From Flavobacterium limi (GTDB lineage: Bacteria; Bacteroidota; Bacteroidia; Flavobacteriales; Flavobacteriaceae): a DNA stretch of 64,000 bases. The DNA is taken from contig NZ_JAADZV010000012.1 in assembly GCF_010645075.1 (NCBI RefSeq), positions 90,177 to 154,176 on the forward strand. The letters are read 5' to 3'. Under the pieces are notes generated by a model, which was not told the DNA's origin, did no database searches, and saw only the letters and a program-made list of their open reading frames with translations. Both the position numbers and the translations under genes were made by a program. Shown one piece after another: positions 1 through 8,852 of this stretch. Every line of letters begins with the position of its first letter. The first letter of the stretch is position 1.

Positions 1-400
1 AAGTCACCATTCCGAATAACGATACCAATGTTCCAATCCAAAAGTTGGTTGCAGGTTTTGATTTAAGGAACAAAAAAGAACCAACACCAACCCACACAGG
101 AGACAAATTGGTCAACAAAGAAGCCTGTGTAGCACTCGAATCCTGAATTGAAATATTCCAAACTGCAACATCTGAGGCGAATAAAATTCCGCAAAGCCCT
201 GCTAAAAGGGTGAATTTTAATGTTGGCAGTTTAAAGTTTTTACTTAAAAGCACATAAGGCAAAAGCAATGTAACTGCAAAAGACATCCGGTAAAAAGCAG
301 AAATTAATCCGGGTGTTAGTTTCAGTTTTACCAGTATCGGAAAAATAGAAATGCAGAGAATGCCGCAGATTAAAGCCAATCTTGGTTTTGTAAGTTTCAT
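1..400 (-). CDS. EamA/DMT-family transporter, N-terminal part
   Basis: This is the first 133 codons of a gene transcribed leftwards off the window edge. The start ATG is at 400 and no stop is reached. The translation is a chain of hydrophobic segments (roughly residues 8-24, 33-52, 60-78 and 90-110) separated by short basic loops. It carries features usual in EamA/drug-metabolite transporters: a KP near the start, an AFYRM segment at the head of the second helix, and a helix ending in ASLLTNLSPVWV. The family comprises inner-membrane exporters of about 290-300 residues with ten helices, so under half is visible. The substrate cannot be inferred. It is probably monocistronic, since the next gene has its own terminator. 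Confidence 0.75.
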   Translation of the reverse strand, partial: MKLTKPRLALICGILCISIFPILVKLKLTPGLISAFYRMSFAVTLLLPYVLLSKNFKLPTLKFTLLAGLCGILFASDVAVWNISIQDSSATQASLLTNLSPVWVGVGSFLFLKSKPATNFWIGTLVSLFGMVT

Positions 401-457
401 ATTGTTTTATTAGTCGAAATGCAAAATTAGTATTTTGAAAGTTTTATCAGAAAAAAA

Positions 458-483
458 ACTCCCGAGTTGCTAAGTCGGGAGTT
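458..483 (-). terminator. Rho-independent terminator of the 489-1910 gene
   Basis: Inverted arms aactcccga (458-466) and tcgggagtt (475-483) enclose an 8-nt loop. On the minus strand the hairpin is followed by a run of eight or more T. It starts directly after the stop codon at 489. Confidence 0.8.
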
Positions 484-488
484 CTTGG

Positions 489-1910
489 TTAATCTGCAAA
501 TTTTCTAAAGATGTATTCTTTTGTTTTACTATCGTAATATCCCAGATAGTAATCATCTAATTTGAATAAAATCTGTGATGAAATAGTATTGTTTTTATCA
601 AAAAAAGCAGTGATTTTATCAGATGCCAATGGCTGTAATTTTCCTTTAATACGATTTCCTGCAGTATCAAACAATCCTTCTGTTTTAACTACTCTTCTGC
701 TGGAACTGGATGTAAAATCTTCCATTGATGTACTGAATACGATATCTTCAGTAAGTCCAAATTCATTTATTGTAGTCTGGTCGGCTGATTGTTTTAATTC
801 CGATACACCTCCAAAAGTAATAAATGTATTTTCACCAGTCTTATAACAGGAAAGGCCCAAAGATAAACTGTTTGCTTTAAGAATAAACAGAGGGCTGCTT
901 GCCAAAGTTCTTTTGCCTCTTAAACTGCCACCCTGCTCAAAAAATTCAGAATTTTTAAAGGCAATTGGCTTCGTTGAATTAGCAAAATATTCTTTTAAAA
1001 CGTTGTCCTCTAAATCTTTTATAGTGAAATAAATGATGCCTGATGAGGTTTTTAGCTGATATAATTTATTATCAAAATAAAAGGAATTTGAATTTAAAAA
1101 TTTTCTATCTCCAACCAAATATTGCTTTTTTATCATCTTTTCGGTAGCAGTAAAACTTTGTAAATCAATTAGAATCACCTGAGTAAAATCGATGTTGGTG
1201 TCAAGAGTAATTACAAGTTGCTTATCGTTCAAATAGCATTTTCTTTTTTTGGCAGCATCTATTAATGATGTTTGACTTTCAACAGTGATATTTTGTAAAG
1301 AGAAAGGCGCTTCAAAAGGCAGCAAACTTTCGGAAAACGCTGTGTATAAATCTGATTTTTTATAGTCTAATGTGAAAAAGTGAAACCCTTCTGTGGCAAT
1401 CATTTTTTCGGTATAATTGCCTTCGCTGTCAAAAATATAAAGTTTAAAGATATCACTGTTTTTTACAACTGTCAGAATGTAAAAGTTGTCGCCCTGACTG
1501 AATTTTTGTATAACTTTTTCGTTTTTTAACAGCAGTTTATATTCTTTCGTCAGGGTTTCACGACTAGTAGGATTAAGCAATTGGGCAAAAATTGCTTCAT
1601 AATTATTAGACGACCAAAATAACCTTGTGTTGCCATTACTGCTATTATAACCAATTATGTTCGTGTACGCTTTAAGATTTGGTCTTTTAGCCGTGATACT
1701 GTCAGTAATTTGCATCTTTTCATTCAGATTGATTGCTTTTATTTTTACTGAGTCTCTCACAAACAATGTAACTGCGTTTTTTTTGGGATTAGCAATTTGA
1801 AAAACAGCATTATTTTTCTTTAGTTCCAAAGCTATTGAATTAACAATTTCCTGAGTGAAACCAGATAGATTTATTAAAAATAAAAAGATCAAACAAATTG
1901 TTTTTTTCAT
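489..1910 (-). CDS. Exported protein of unknown function
   Basis: A 473-residue protein with a clear signal peptide (hydrophobic residues 5-19, cleavage likely after GFTQ). It has no membrane segment after the signal peptide and no lipobox cysteine. The rest is rich in short alternating hydrophobic strands with repeated turns (for example LFWSSNN, FYILTVVKNSD, LYIFDSEGN). This suggests a beta-rich, possibly propeller-like, periplasmic or surface domain. I do not recognise a family or catalytic motif. No T9SS sorting domain is visible at the C-terminus, which ends in a basic FRKFAD. It stands alone between two terminators. Confidence 0.7.
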   Translation of the reverse strand: MKKTICLIFLFLINLSGFTQEIVNSIALELKKNNAVFQIANPKKNAVTLFVRDSVKIKAINLNEKMQITDSITAKRPNLKAYTNIIGYNSSNGNTRLFWSSNNYEAIFAQLLNPTSRETLTKEYKLLLKNEKVIQKFSQGDNFYILTVVKNSDIFKLYIFDSEGNYTEKMIATEGFHFFTLDYKKSDLYTAFSESLLPFEAPFSLQNITVESQTSLIDAAKKRKCYLNDKQLVITLDTNIDFTQVILIDLQSFTATEKMIKKQYLVGDRKFLNSNSFYFDNKLYQLKTSSGIIYFTIKDLEDNVLKEYFANSTKPIAFKNSEFFEQGGSLRGKRTLASSPLFILKANSLSLGLSCYKTGENTFITFGGVSELKQSADQTTINEFGLTEDIVFSTSMEDFTSSSSRRVVKTEGLFDTAGNRIKGKLQPLASDKITAFFDKNNTISSQILFKLDDYYLGYYDSKTKEYIFRKFAD

Positions 1911-1990
1911 GATTTGTTTTTTTTAGTGTATTAATTTGCGAAGATTGTTTTTTTCTGAAAGGATAATAGTTAGATTTTTAAAATAGAAAA

Positions 1991-2023
1991 GCGTGAATCA
2001 ATTAATACTTAACTGATTCACGC
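1991..2023 (-). terminator. Terminator downstream of metG
   Basis: A perfect 10-bp stem (gcgtgaatca at 1991-2000 and tgattcacgc at 2014-2023) with a 13-nt loop. On the minus strand it is followed by a T-rich tract, and it lies 21 nt after the metG stop. Confidence 0.75.
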
Positions 2024-2043
2024 AATTTATAAAACTCATATAC

Positions 2044-4179
2044 TTAGTTTACAGTCGATCCGTTTGGAGCATCAGCATCCGGATTTACAAATACCAGTTT
2101 TCCTTCAGCATTCGTAGTCATCAAAATCATTCCCTGACTTTCAACACCACGTAAAGCTCTTGGTGCTAAGTTGGCCAGTACAGAAACTCGTTTTCCGATG
2201 ATTTCTTCAGGAGAAAAACTTTCGGCAATCCCTGAAACAATAGTACGGACATCAATTCCCGTATCTACTTTTAAAACTAAAAGTTTATTGGCTTTTGGCA
2301 TTTTTTCAGCTTCAAGAATAGTTCCGATACGGATATCCATTTTTGCAAAATCCTCAAACTGAATCAAATCTTTTTGAGGTTCAGGCTGTTTGCTTTCAGC
2401 AAGATTAGCGGTTTTTGTTGCTTCCAATTTATCTATTTGTTTTTGTATTTCTTCGTCTTCGATTTTTGCGAAAAGCAATTCTGCTTCGCCAATTTTGTGT
2501 CCTGCCGGAATTAAATCTGAATTTTCAGCAATATCATTCCAGTCTAAGGTTTTGTCAATAATGATGTCTTTTGCATCACGATTCTTCTCTTTTAGAAACT
2601 TACTAAATCCTTCAAAATGCTCTTTAAGGTCTTTCAAATTCAAGATTCTTGAAAGTTTTTTTGATGTAAAAGGTAAAAACGGTTCAGCCAAAACGCTCAA
2701 AGCTGCAGCAATTTGCAAAGCCACATACATTTGGGTTTTTACACGTTCCGGATTGTCTTTCATTACTTTCCATGGCTCCTCATCAGCAAGATATTTGTTT
2801 CCTAAACGGGCCACATTCATCAATTCGCCTAAAGCTTCACGGAATCTGTAACGTTCCAATGAACTTGCAATTACTGCCGGATATGCTTTAAGTTCGTTTA
2901 AAGTTGTTTCGTCAATTTCGGTAAATTCGTTTGGCGTTGGAATAACTCCTTCGTAATATTTGTTGGTCAAAACCACAACACGATTCACAAAATTTCCAAA
3001 AATAGCCACTAATTCATTGTTGTTTCTCGCCTGAAAATCTTTCCACGTAAAATCGTTATCTTTTGTTTCCGGAGCGTTTGATGTCAAAGCATAACGAAGA
3101 ACATCCTGTTTGTCCGGGAACTCTTCTAAATATTCATGCAACCAAACCGCCCAGTTTTTAGAAGTCGAAAGTTTGTTTCCTTCAAGGTTCAAAAACTCAT
3201 TTGCAGGAACATTGTCCGGTAAAATATAACTGCCTTCTGCTTTAAGCATTGCCGGGAAAATAACGCAATGGAAAACAATATTATCTTTTCCGATAAAGTG
3301 AACTAGTTTCGTTTCTTCATCTTTCCAATACGGTTCCCATTCTTTTCCTTCGCGTGCTGCCCATTCTTTTGTAGAAGAAATGTAACCAATTGGTGCATCA
3401 AACCAAACGTATAGTTTTTTGCCTTCAGCACCCTCAACCGGAACGTCAATTCCCCAATCAAGGTCACGAGTTACGGCACGAGGCTCTAATCCGCCGTCAA
3501 TCCAGGACTTTACTTGTCCGTACACATTGGTTTTCCAGTCTTTTTCGTGCCCTTTTAAAATCCATTCACGTAAGAAAGCATCGTAGCGATCCAAAGGTAA
3601 AAACCAGTGTTTCGTTGATTTTAAAATCGGAGTTTCTCCGGTAATAGTCGATTTTGGATTAATCAGATCGGTCGCATTTAAAGTCGATCCACATTTTTCA
3701 CACTGATCGCCGTAAGCTTCAGGATTGTCACATTTAGGGCATGTACCTACCACAAAGCGGTCTGCCAAAAACTGATCTGCTTTTGCATCGTACAATTGTT
3801 CCGTTACTTCTTCAATAAAATCACCGTTATCATACAAAGTCCTAAAGAATTCCTGAGCCGTATCATGATGAATTTTAGCCGAAGTTCTGGAGTAATTGTT
3901 GAAAGAAATTCCGAAATCAGCAAACGATTTTCTGATAATTCCGTCATATTTGTCGATAACTTCCTGTGGCGTAACGCCTTCTTTTTTGGCTTTCATCGAA
4001 ATAGCCACACCATGTTCATCGCTTCCGCAGATAAAGGCAACGTCTTTTCCCTGTAAACGCAGGTATCTCGAATAAATATCAGCAGGCACATAAACCCCCG
4101 CCAAATGTCCAATATGTATTGGCCCGTTGGTGTAAGGCAATGCAGCTGTGATTGTATATCTTTTTGGATTCTGTATCAT
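2044..4179 (-). CDS. metG: Methionyl-tRNA synthetase
   Basis: Charges tRNA-Met with methionine in the cytoplasm. The 711-residue protein has the class I signature HIGH at about residues 22-25 and a KMSKS-type loop (KLSTSKNW) near residue 335. A CxxC-x(8)-CxxC zinc knuckle at about 146-164 places it with the long, zinc-containing bacterial MetRS type. The anticodon-binding helical domain follows. A C-terminal tRNA-binding OB fold (from about residue 608, MDIRIG...AEKMPKANKL) resembles the EMAP/Arc1p-like dimerisation module. Length and domain order are those of a complete enzyme. It is a single gene with its own terminator and a -7 box just upstream. Confidence 0.97.
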   Translation of the reverse strand: MIQNPKRYTITAALPYTNGPIHIGHLAGVYVPADIYSRYLRLQGKDVAFICGSDEHGVAISMKAKKEGVTPQEVIDKYDGIIRKSFADFGISFNNYSRTSAKIHHDTAQEFFRTLYDNGDFIEEVTEQLYDAKADQFLADRFVVGTCPKCDNPEAYGDQCEKCGSTLNATDLINPKSTITGETPILKSTKHWFLPLDRYDAFLREWILKGHEKDWKTNVYGQVKSWIDGGLEPRAVTRDLDWGIDVPVEGAEGKKLYVWFDAPIGYISSTKEWAAREGKEWEPYWKDEETKLVHFIGKDNIVFHCVIFPAMLKAEGSYILPDNVPANEFLNLEGNKLSTSKNWAVWLHEYLEEFPDKQDVLRYALTSNAPETKDNDFTWKDFQARNNNELVAIFGNFVNRVVVLTNKYYEGVIPTPNEFTEIDETTLNELKAYPAVIASSLERYRFREALGELMNVARLGNKYLADEEPWKVMKDNPERVKTQMYVALQIAAALSVLAEPFLPFTSKKLSRILNLKDLKEHFEGFSKFLKEKNRDAKDIIIDKTLDWNDIAENSDLIPAGHKIGEAELLFAKIEDEEIQKQIDKLEATKTANLAESKQPEPQKDLIQFEDFAKMDIRIGTILEAEKMPKANKLLVLKVDTGIDVRTIVSGIAESFSPEEIIGKRVSVLANLAPRALRGVESQGMILMTTNAEGKLVFVNPDADAPNGSTVN

Positions 4180-4198
4180 TTTTCAATTTTATTGAGTG

Positions 4199-4206
4199 CA
4201 AAAATA
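4199..4206 (-). promoter_or_regulatory. Candidate -7 box for metG
   Basis: Reads TATTTTTG on the minus strand, matching the Flavobacterium -7 consensus TAnnTTTG, about 20 nt upstream of the metG ATG at 4179. I see no convincing -33 TTG at the usual spacing. Confidence 0.4.
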
Positions 4207-4227
4207 AGCAATAGAATTATTATTTGA

Positions 4228-4305
4228 AGCTATTTCCCGCTATCCGTTGCAATCTTTTGCTTTTTAAAGGAAAAAGCAAAAGGATTTTCACTTCTATCGG
4301 GGCTA
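4228..4305. repeat. Dispersed intergenic repeat with variable hairpin, copy A
   Basis: A 78-bp unit that aligns without gaps to 26962-27039. Outer parts are conserved (agct-tttcc-gct-tcc, tgcaatctt at the left; aaaggattttc, ggggcta-like at the right). The centre is a 12-bp hairpin: 4254-4265 pairs with 4271-4282 across a 5-nt loop. The hairpin bases differ from the other copy but remain paired. It lies between metG and the DUF1080 gene, 10 nt from the latter's stop. It could act as a terminator or be a mobile repeat relic. Confidence 0.65.
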
Positions 4306-4314
4306 ATAAATTAT

Positions 4315-5196
4315 CTATTTAAAGTAATTTTCAAACTCAACGGGCATTTTGCTTATTGGTTTTATTTTGATGTTTTTATAGTAAACTTCGGCAGCTTCGC
4401 TTTGCAATTGTATTTTTCCTTCCGTTAAAGGCATAAATTTTTCACCATCAAAATAACGGGAATTCTGCAAAACCATGACTACTTTGCCGTTAACTATGTG
4501 AAGACTTTTACCTTCAAAACAAACCAGTTCTACTTCTGTCCAGCCGTTGTTAGGTGTTTCAGCTCTCATTTTTCGCATGCAAAACCCCATGTTTTGAGTG
4601 TTTTTCCCAAACGGAATAAATGGCTGGCCCTCGTCGGCTACGGCATTCATTGCTCCTTCAGGCAGATAGGCTTTGATATCAATTGCAGAATTAGCGATGT
4701 TCCAGTAATCGCCAAAGTGGCCTTCCATAATTTGAAATTCCTGCGATAACATCCAGGCACGCCAGTAGTCTACGCCCGCTTCTCCCTGAGAATGATAAAG
4801 TACACCCGCATCGAGGAGTTTATCTGTTCTGGGTTCCCACTTTTTATTTCCAAATTTGACTTTCAGTTTTAGTCGATAGTTTTTGAAATTTTCTTTGGTA
4901 AAGACACAACCATAATATTCGCCAGAAACTTTAAGGACGGGTTCTTTGTTTTCCTGAATCACCGTAAACATATTATTTACATTTTTATTGTAGCCAACAG
5001 GTGGTATTTCGTTTCCATTAGCATCCGTTGGCGTTTTGCCGGAATATCCGTTTTTGTGTTTGTAACTTAGATACATATCCCATTTGCTTAGGTTGTTGTC
5101 CAGTAAATTGATCCAGTCCTCTTCGAATGAATTTGTCTGGATAGTTGCAGAGGTCAGGCTAAAGGCAAATGCGATTAGAATAGCGTATTTTTTCAT
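4315..5196 (-). CDS. Secreted DUF1080 (3-keto-disaccharide hydrolase-like) protein
   Basis: A 293-residue exported protein with signal peptide (residues 1-18). The body matches the DUF1080 fold, a concanavalin-like beta sandwich: an early W-LLDNNLSKWDMY segment, YGCVFTKENFKNYRLKLKVKFG in the first half, DAGVLYHS in the middle, then EFQIMEGHFGDYW and a final strand YYKNIKIKPI. Members of this family are found in carbohydrate utilisation loci, and some act on 3-keto-disaccharides. The substrate here is not shown, and no other sugar genes are adjacent. The gene is isolated, with repeat copy A just after its stop. Confidence 0.8.
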   Translation of the reverse strand: MKKYAILIAFAFSLTSATIQTNSFEEDWINLLDNNLSKWDMYLSYKHKNGYSGKTPTDANGNEIPPVGYNKNVNNMFTVIQENKEPVLKVSGEYYGCVFTKENFKNYRLKLKVKFGNKKWEPRTDKLLDAGVLYHSQGEAGVDYWRAWMLSQEFQIMEGHFGDYWNIANSAIDIKAYLPEGAMNAVADEGQPFIPFGKNTQNMGFCMRKMRAETPNNGWTEVELVCFEGKSLHIVNGKVVMVLQNSRYFDGEKFMPLTEGKIQLQSEAAEVYYKNIKIKPISKMPVEFENYFK

Positions 5197-5443
5197 AAGT
5201 GGTTTGATAGTTTAGATAAAATGATTTCTCAAATCTACAAAATAATGTTTCAAAGCTATTGTGTTATTCATTCATAATCAGATACCATTTCTACATTTTA
5301 GCGGGTCATATTAAACCTTAATTTATATTGGAAATTGAAAAATATACTTCTAAATAGAACCAGTTTAAACTAAGACTACAAGTGAAATCTTCAAGATATA
5401 TTTTGCAATCTTTGCTATCCAAAAAAACAACAAAAACAATTTT

Positions 5444-5671
5444 ATGAGCAAGACAAAACTTATCATCAATAAAAACGGATCAATCAAAATTGAAGGTGAT
5501 TTTGAAATTATGGATCCGGAAGGAACTATTTACGGACTACAGGGAAGATCGGCATTGGGGCTTTGCCGTTGCGGATTATCAAATAATAAACCATTTTGCG
5601 ATGGCGGGCACAGAAACAACTTCGAACATGACTCTGTAGCGTTTGATTTACCGCCGATGAAAACGAATTAA
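5444..5671 (+). CDS. CDGSH iron-sulfur domain protein
   Basis: A 75-residue cytoplasmic protein with a single CDGSH motif. Three cysteines and one histidine (C41, C43, C52, H56) are in the spacing C-x-C-x8-C-D-G-G-H expected to bind a redox-active 2Fe-2S cluster, as in the mitoNEET family. The serine usual in CDGSH is glycine here, a common variant. The N-terminal half (residues 1-30) is a short beta segment with no membrane anchor, unlike eukaryotic mitoNEET. Partner and electron donor are unknown. It is monocistronic, with a strong terminator 20 nt after the stop. Confidence 0.88.
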   Translation: MSKTKLIINKNGSIKIEGDFEIMDPEGTIYGLQGRSALGLCRCGLSNNKPFCDGGHRNNFEHDSVAFDLPPMKTN

Positions 5672-5690
5672 GAAACTCTAATTGAGTTTG

Positions 5691-5729
5691 ACATAAAAAG
5701 CGACATTATAAATGCCGCTTTTTTTATGT
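5691..5729. terminator. Bidirectional terminator
   Basis: The arms acataaaaagcgacatt and aatgccgctttttttatgt form a long stem with one G-U pair and extra Ts. A-rich and T-rich flanks allow it to serve both the CDGSH gene (plus) and the convergent lipoprotein gene ending at 5736 (minus). Confidence 0.8.
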
Positions 5730-5735
5730 TTTCAT

Positions 5736-6326
5736 TTAGTAGACGATACAGTTTTTGGTTTTTAAATAAAACCCCTGACTTTCTGTTCTCTTTAATTGTC
5801 CTGTCGAATCTATAGAAATTATAAATGATTCTTTAGACTCTGGACAACTGATATATTTCATGACTTTTAAGTCGTAGCCATTCTTTGTTTTGAGATAACC
5901 ATTCCCTTTTTGGTTATATGGATCAATATCAAAATCATGGATTTTAGCAATTAGAAAAGCTTCTTCTGGATTATCAATTTTATATATAAATGAAGCTAAT
6001 TCTTTTTCATCATAAACATAATTCCATTTACCATTTTTTAAATAAGTAATATTATATGAACAGGACATTGGTTGACAACCATGAAAAAAACCAAGACAAG
6101 TGCAATTATAATTATATCGCTCTTTTAATTTTTTATCCCCTTTATAAAAAACAGTTTTAGGCGAGATACCTAAGCAAAAATTTATTTCCCAATAATCATA
6201 AATTCTATTAGGATTAATTTTTTTTAGAAGGCTTTCTGTGTCTGTTTTTTCTGAACTTAATGATTTGTAATTAGAATCATTACAAGCTGTCAGAATTAGA
6301 AAGATTAAAAAAATAAATTTTTTCAT
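5736..6326 (-). CDS. Putative lipoprotein of unknown function
   Basis: A 196-residue protein with a lipoprotein signal peptide (hydrophobic residues 4-13, lipobox LTAC with Cys15). The mature part contains several cysteines in tight groups (CTCLGFFHGCQPMSC near residues 75-92), plus further Cys near 158 and 193. In a secreted protein this suggests disulfides or a metal site. I do not recognise the family. The gene lies 16 nt downstream of the phzF-like stop on the same strand and may be co-transcribed with it. Confidence 0.65.
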   Translation of the reverse strand: MKKFIFLIFLILTACNDSNYKSLSSEKTDTESLLKKINPNRIYDYWEINFCLGISPKTVFYKGDKKLKERYNYNCTCLGFFHGCQPMSCSYNITYLKNGKWNYVYDEKELASFIYKIDNPEEAFLIAKIHDFDIDPYNQKGNGYLKTKNGYDLKVMKYISCPESKESFIISIDSTGQLKRTESQGFYLKTKNCIVY

Positions 6327-6342
6327 TATAATTTATTCGATA

Positions 6343-7245
6343 TTAAATATATAATTCTCCTTTCATTGTAATAATCGAAGAACCACCAACCAAAATATCA
6401 TTTTCGCGATTCATCACTTCGATAATTGAAGGCTGATTTAATTTTACCCCCTGCAAAATTTTATATTCGGTGTTTAGTTTTGCCTGTTTTTTAGAAGCCA
6501 AAAAACCAATTAGTGGTCCGGCTGCAGTTCCCGTAGCGGGATCCTCATAAATTCCGATTACGGGATTGAAGAATCTGGCTTCGGCGATGTTGCCGTCATT
6601 TTGGTTTGAAGTAGTAAAACAATAAAATCCTTCAGATTGGTATTCTTTTGAAATTTCGATTAAAAGCTTGTGATCCGGAACGATGCTGTTTAAAATCTGA
6701 CTGTTTTTTATCGGAACCATGATATGTGCGACCTCCGTTTTTACAATCGTCGGTACGAAATCATTGCAGTCTAAATCTTCGATTTTTAAACCAAGTGCGA
6801 CAGCTAATTTATAAGTAGGAATTTCTTCTTTGAGGACAGCCGGTTTTTGATGCATTTGTACAACAGGATCATAAGTAACCGAATCGAAGTTTACCGTTAA
6901 CGGAATCGGTGAATGTTTCATGATTACAAATCGGTTATTTTCTGATTGCTCTTCAAAGATGGGCATTTTTTTAAGCAAAGCCCCGCAGACTGCACCCAAT
7001 AAATTATGTCCGGCACCGTCAATTTCAATTCCGGTTGGGGTAAATGAACGGACGTTTAATGCTTTTTGCTCCTTTGAATAGTAAACAAAAGAAGTTTCAG
7101 AATAACCAAATTCTTTAGAAATATCCTGATACGTTTCCAGTGCTAAATTTCCGGAAGTAAAAACAACAGACAGCGGGTTTCCTTTGTAACTTTCGTTTGA
7201 GAATACATCTAAAACATAATATTCTAATGCTTTTCTTTCCGTCAT
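6343..7245 (-). CDS. PhzF-family isomerase-like protein
   Basis: A 300-residue protein of the PhzF (phenazine biosynthesis / diaminopimelate epimerase fold) family. Visible signatures are the N-terminal YYVLDVFSNESYKGNPLSVV, the GYSETSF segment with the presumed catalytic acid Glu50, RSFTPTGIEIDGAGHNLLGA in the first lobe, and EDPATGTAAGPL in the second. Length is as expected for the two-lobed monomer. No other phenazine genes are present, so phenazine synthesis is not implied. Members outside phenazine loci are mostly uncharacterised isomerases or hydrolases. The first gene of a possible two-gene unit with the lipoprotein downstream. Confidence 0.9.
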   Translation of the reverse strand: MTERKALEYYVLDVFSNESYKGNPLSVVFTSGNLALETYQDISKEFGYSETSFVYYSKEQKALNVRSFTPTGIEIDGAGHNLLGAVCGALLKKMPIFEEQSENNRFVIMKHSPIPLTVNFDSVTYDPVVQMHQKPAVLKEEIPTYKLAVALGLKIEDLDCNDFVPTIVKTEVAHIMVPIKNSQILNSIVPDHKLLIEISKEYQSEGFYCFTTSNQNDGNIAEARFFNPVIGIYEDPATGTAAGPLIGFLASKKQAKLNTEYKILQGVKLNQPSIIEVMNRENDILVGGSSIITMKGELYI

Positions 7246-7376
7246 ATTTTCCTTTTTTATAGCTGAAATCTTTTTTGAAGGAATAAAATTAAGGTATATT
7301 CTTTTATTTTAATTATAAGACTAACCTTTCAGGTGTTATTTTAGTATTACTTTATGATTAAAAGTTCGTTTGTCAA

Positions 7377-7934
7377 TTAAAGCATTCTTTTTTGTTCGGC
7401 GCTTATGTTTATTGCTTTTTCCAATCTCGAAAGTCTGGTTTTTTCCTGTTTGGCACTCATAATTACATGAATTACTACTCGTTTGTAGGATGGTGCCTGC
7501 TTTTCAAAAAAATCCCAGGCAGCTTTGTTCGCTTTGAATTGTTTTTCAAATTCGGGATCGAGAATATAAGCTTCTTTTTCGTGTGAATAAATTCGGGAAC
7601 GTTCTTCTGATCTGAATTCGTAAGCTTTTAGACCGGCTTCAGTCATCAGTCCGGCTTTGGTAAGTTCCTCGACTTTTTTGATGTTGATGGCGCTCCAGAT
7701 GCTGGTTTTTTTTCTCGGTGTAAAGCGAATGGAATAACTTTCTTCGTCAATGGTTTTTCGAATGCCGTCGATCCAGCCAAAACAAAGTGCCTGATCTACA
7801 GATTCTGACCAGGACATAGTTGGTTTTTTGCTTTTTACTTTATAGAAACCAACTAAAAGTTCGGTTTCGGTCTGGTGATGCTTTTCAAGCCATATTCTGA
7901 ATTTGTCCTGAGTAGGGAAGAAGGTTGGTTTCAT
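7377..7934 (-). CDS. YdeI/OmpD-associated family protein
   Basis: A 185-residue soluble protein with the family hallmarks: FRIWLEKHHQTETELLVGFYK near the N-terminus, the block SWSESVDQALCFGWIDGIRK at about residues 40-60, and FTPRKKTSIWSAINIKK after it. C-terminally there is a basic helical region (WDFFEKQAPSYKRVVIH, then LEKAI). Family members have been linked to bacteriocin or peptide resistance and stress, but the biochemical role is unclear. Its ATG overlaps, in the form ATGA, the stop codon that the upstream thioredoxin gene would have had if intact. The two were therefore translationally coupled in an ancestor. Confidence 0.8.
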   Translation of the reverse strand: MKPTFFPTQDKFRIWLEKHHQTETELLVGFYKVKSKKPTMSWSESVDQALCFGWIDGIRKTIDEESYSIRFTPRKKTSIWSAINIKKVEELTKAGLMTEAGLKAYEFRSEERSRIYSHEKEAYILDPEFEKQFKANKAAWDFFEKQAPSYKRVVIHVIMSAKQEKTRLSRLEKAINISAEQKRML

Positions 7935-8426
7935 TTTTTATATTTCGTAATAATGTCTTTTATCAAATCCGATGTAAGTTCAAAGCCAGTCAGGATAGGG
8001 TAAACCTTCCCAACGAACAATACCATCCGGATCTATCAAAATGCAATGCGGAATTCCCTGGACTTAGAGTGTATTATACATTGTTCTTTTGGTATCTATG
8101 GCGCTGTAATATTCAATTTTAGGAGTTGGGAGAGCATTTACAACTTCTTTTGTTTCGTCGCTGATACCAATAACAATCAGGTCATTTTCAAATTCTGTTT
8201 TGAAATGGTTTAATTCCGGGATCGCTCTTTTGCATGGGCCGCACCAGGTCGCCCAAAAATCAATCAGGACAAATTTTCCTTTCGTATCCGGTTTGTCGGA
8301 AAGCCATTTTTCTACAACCAGTTTTGGTGCTTTTTGGTTGATTACTGATTTTGCCCAAAGTCTTTTTTGTTGTGAAAAAGCGTTTAACACCAATAAACTT
8401 ATTAATAGGAGGAATGTTTTTTTCAT
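7931..8426 (-). pseudogene. TlpA/thioredoxin-like gene, broken by a stop and a frameshift
   Basis: The readable 5' part (8064-8426) encodes a signal peptide (residues 1-18) and a thioredoxin fold with the active site WCGPC at residues 61-65. It then meets TAA after YNTL, where the continuing frame reads VQGIPHCILIDPDGIVRWEGLPYPD, the missing cis-proline half of the fold. After YPD a one-base shift is needed to continue GFELTSDLIKDIITKYKK to a TGA at 7933-7931. That TGA overlaps the ATG of the YdeI-like gene. An intact gene would give about 164 residues. The 120-residue product lacks the cis-Pro loop and is unlikely to be a working reductase. Two sequencing errors are the alternative explanation. 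Confidence 0.8.
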
Positions 8427-8504
8427 ACTGATTTTTTGAGTCCTAAAAATACTCTTTTTACTTCAAAATAATCTCACAAAACATATTTCTGTATAAATGC
8501 GGGA

Positions 8505-8590
8505 CTGCGTTAGGGATAGAGGCGGTATCCTTTTGCAGGCGAAGCAATGCAAAAGATATAGCCGAAAGCCCGACCCGGAGGGAAACGCCC
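8505..8590. repeat. Dispersed intergenic repeat with hairpin, diverged copy C
   Basis: In reverse orientation it shows the same plan as the units at 4228 and 26962: gggatagaggcggtatcc on one side, an eight-bp stem cttttgca (8530-8537) / tgcaaaag (8548-8555), then agatatagccgaaagcccga. The flanks are more GC-rich and differ in detail, so membership in the same family is an inference. It lies between the broken thioredoxin gene and the small protein at 8649. Confidence 0.5.
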
Positions 8591-8648
8591 AAAAAAAGAT
8601 TACCATTCATATTATTATTTGTCCGAAATTTGCAAAAACAATTTGATC

Positions 8649-8816
8649 ATGGCAAAAGGACCTGAAAAAAATACTAAAAACAAGGCGTTGCATACCAAAT
8701 TGCTAAACCGGAAAAAAGCAAAACTTCAGGAGGAGAAAAGAGAACGTGCCTTGCGTTTGAAAGCTTTGGTTGCAAAAATGAATGAAAAAAAGAACAATAA
8801 CGATAGTGTCATATAA
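8649..8816 (+). CDS. Small, strongly basic protein of unknown function
   Basis: 55 residues with 13 Lys and 4 Arg against 5 Glu and 1 Asp (net about +11). It has no signal peptide or membrane segment. Residues 16-48 look like one long amphipathic or coiled helix (KLLNRKKAKLQEEKRERAL). The frame is open back to a TTG at 8619. I chose the ATG at 8649 because the TTG has no support and lies close to the repeat. A nucleic-acid-binding role is plausible from charge only. It is 36 nt upstream of the acidic DMP19-like gene and probably in one transcript with it. Confidence 0.65.
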   Translation: MAKGPEKNTKNKALHTKLLNRKKAKLQEEKRERALRLKALVAKMNEKKNNNDSVI

Positions 8817-8852
8817 ATCAGATTGTGCAAAACAATCCCTAAACAAATCAAG

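Noticed and set aside
2390..2851. 153-residue open frame opposite metG
   Set aside because: Overlaps the metG coding region completely, with biased composition and no start context. It is a shadow frame.
6343..7245. Phenazine biosynthesis cluster
   Set aside because: Only a PhzF-family protein is present. No other phz genes are nearby, and the family is far wider than phenazine pathways.
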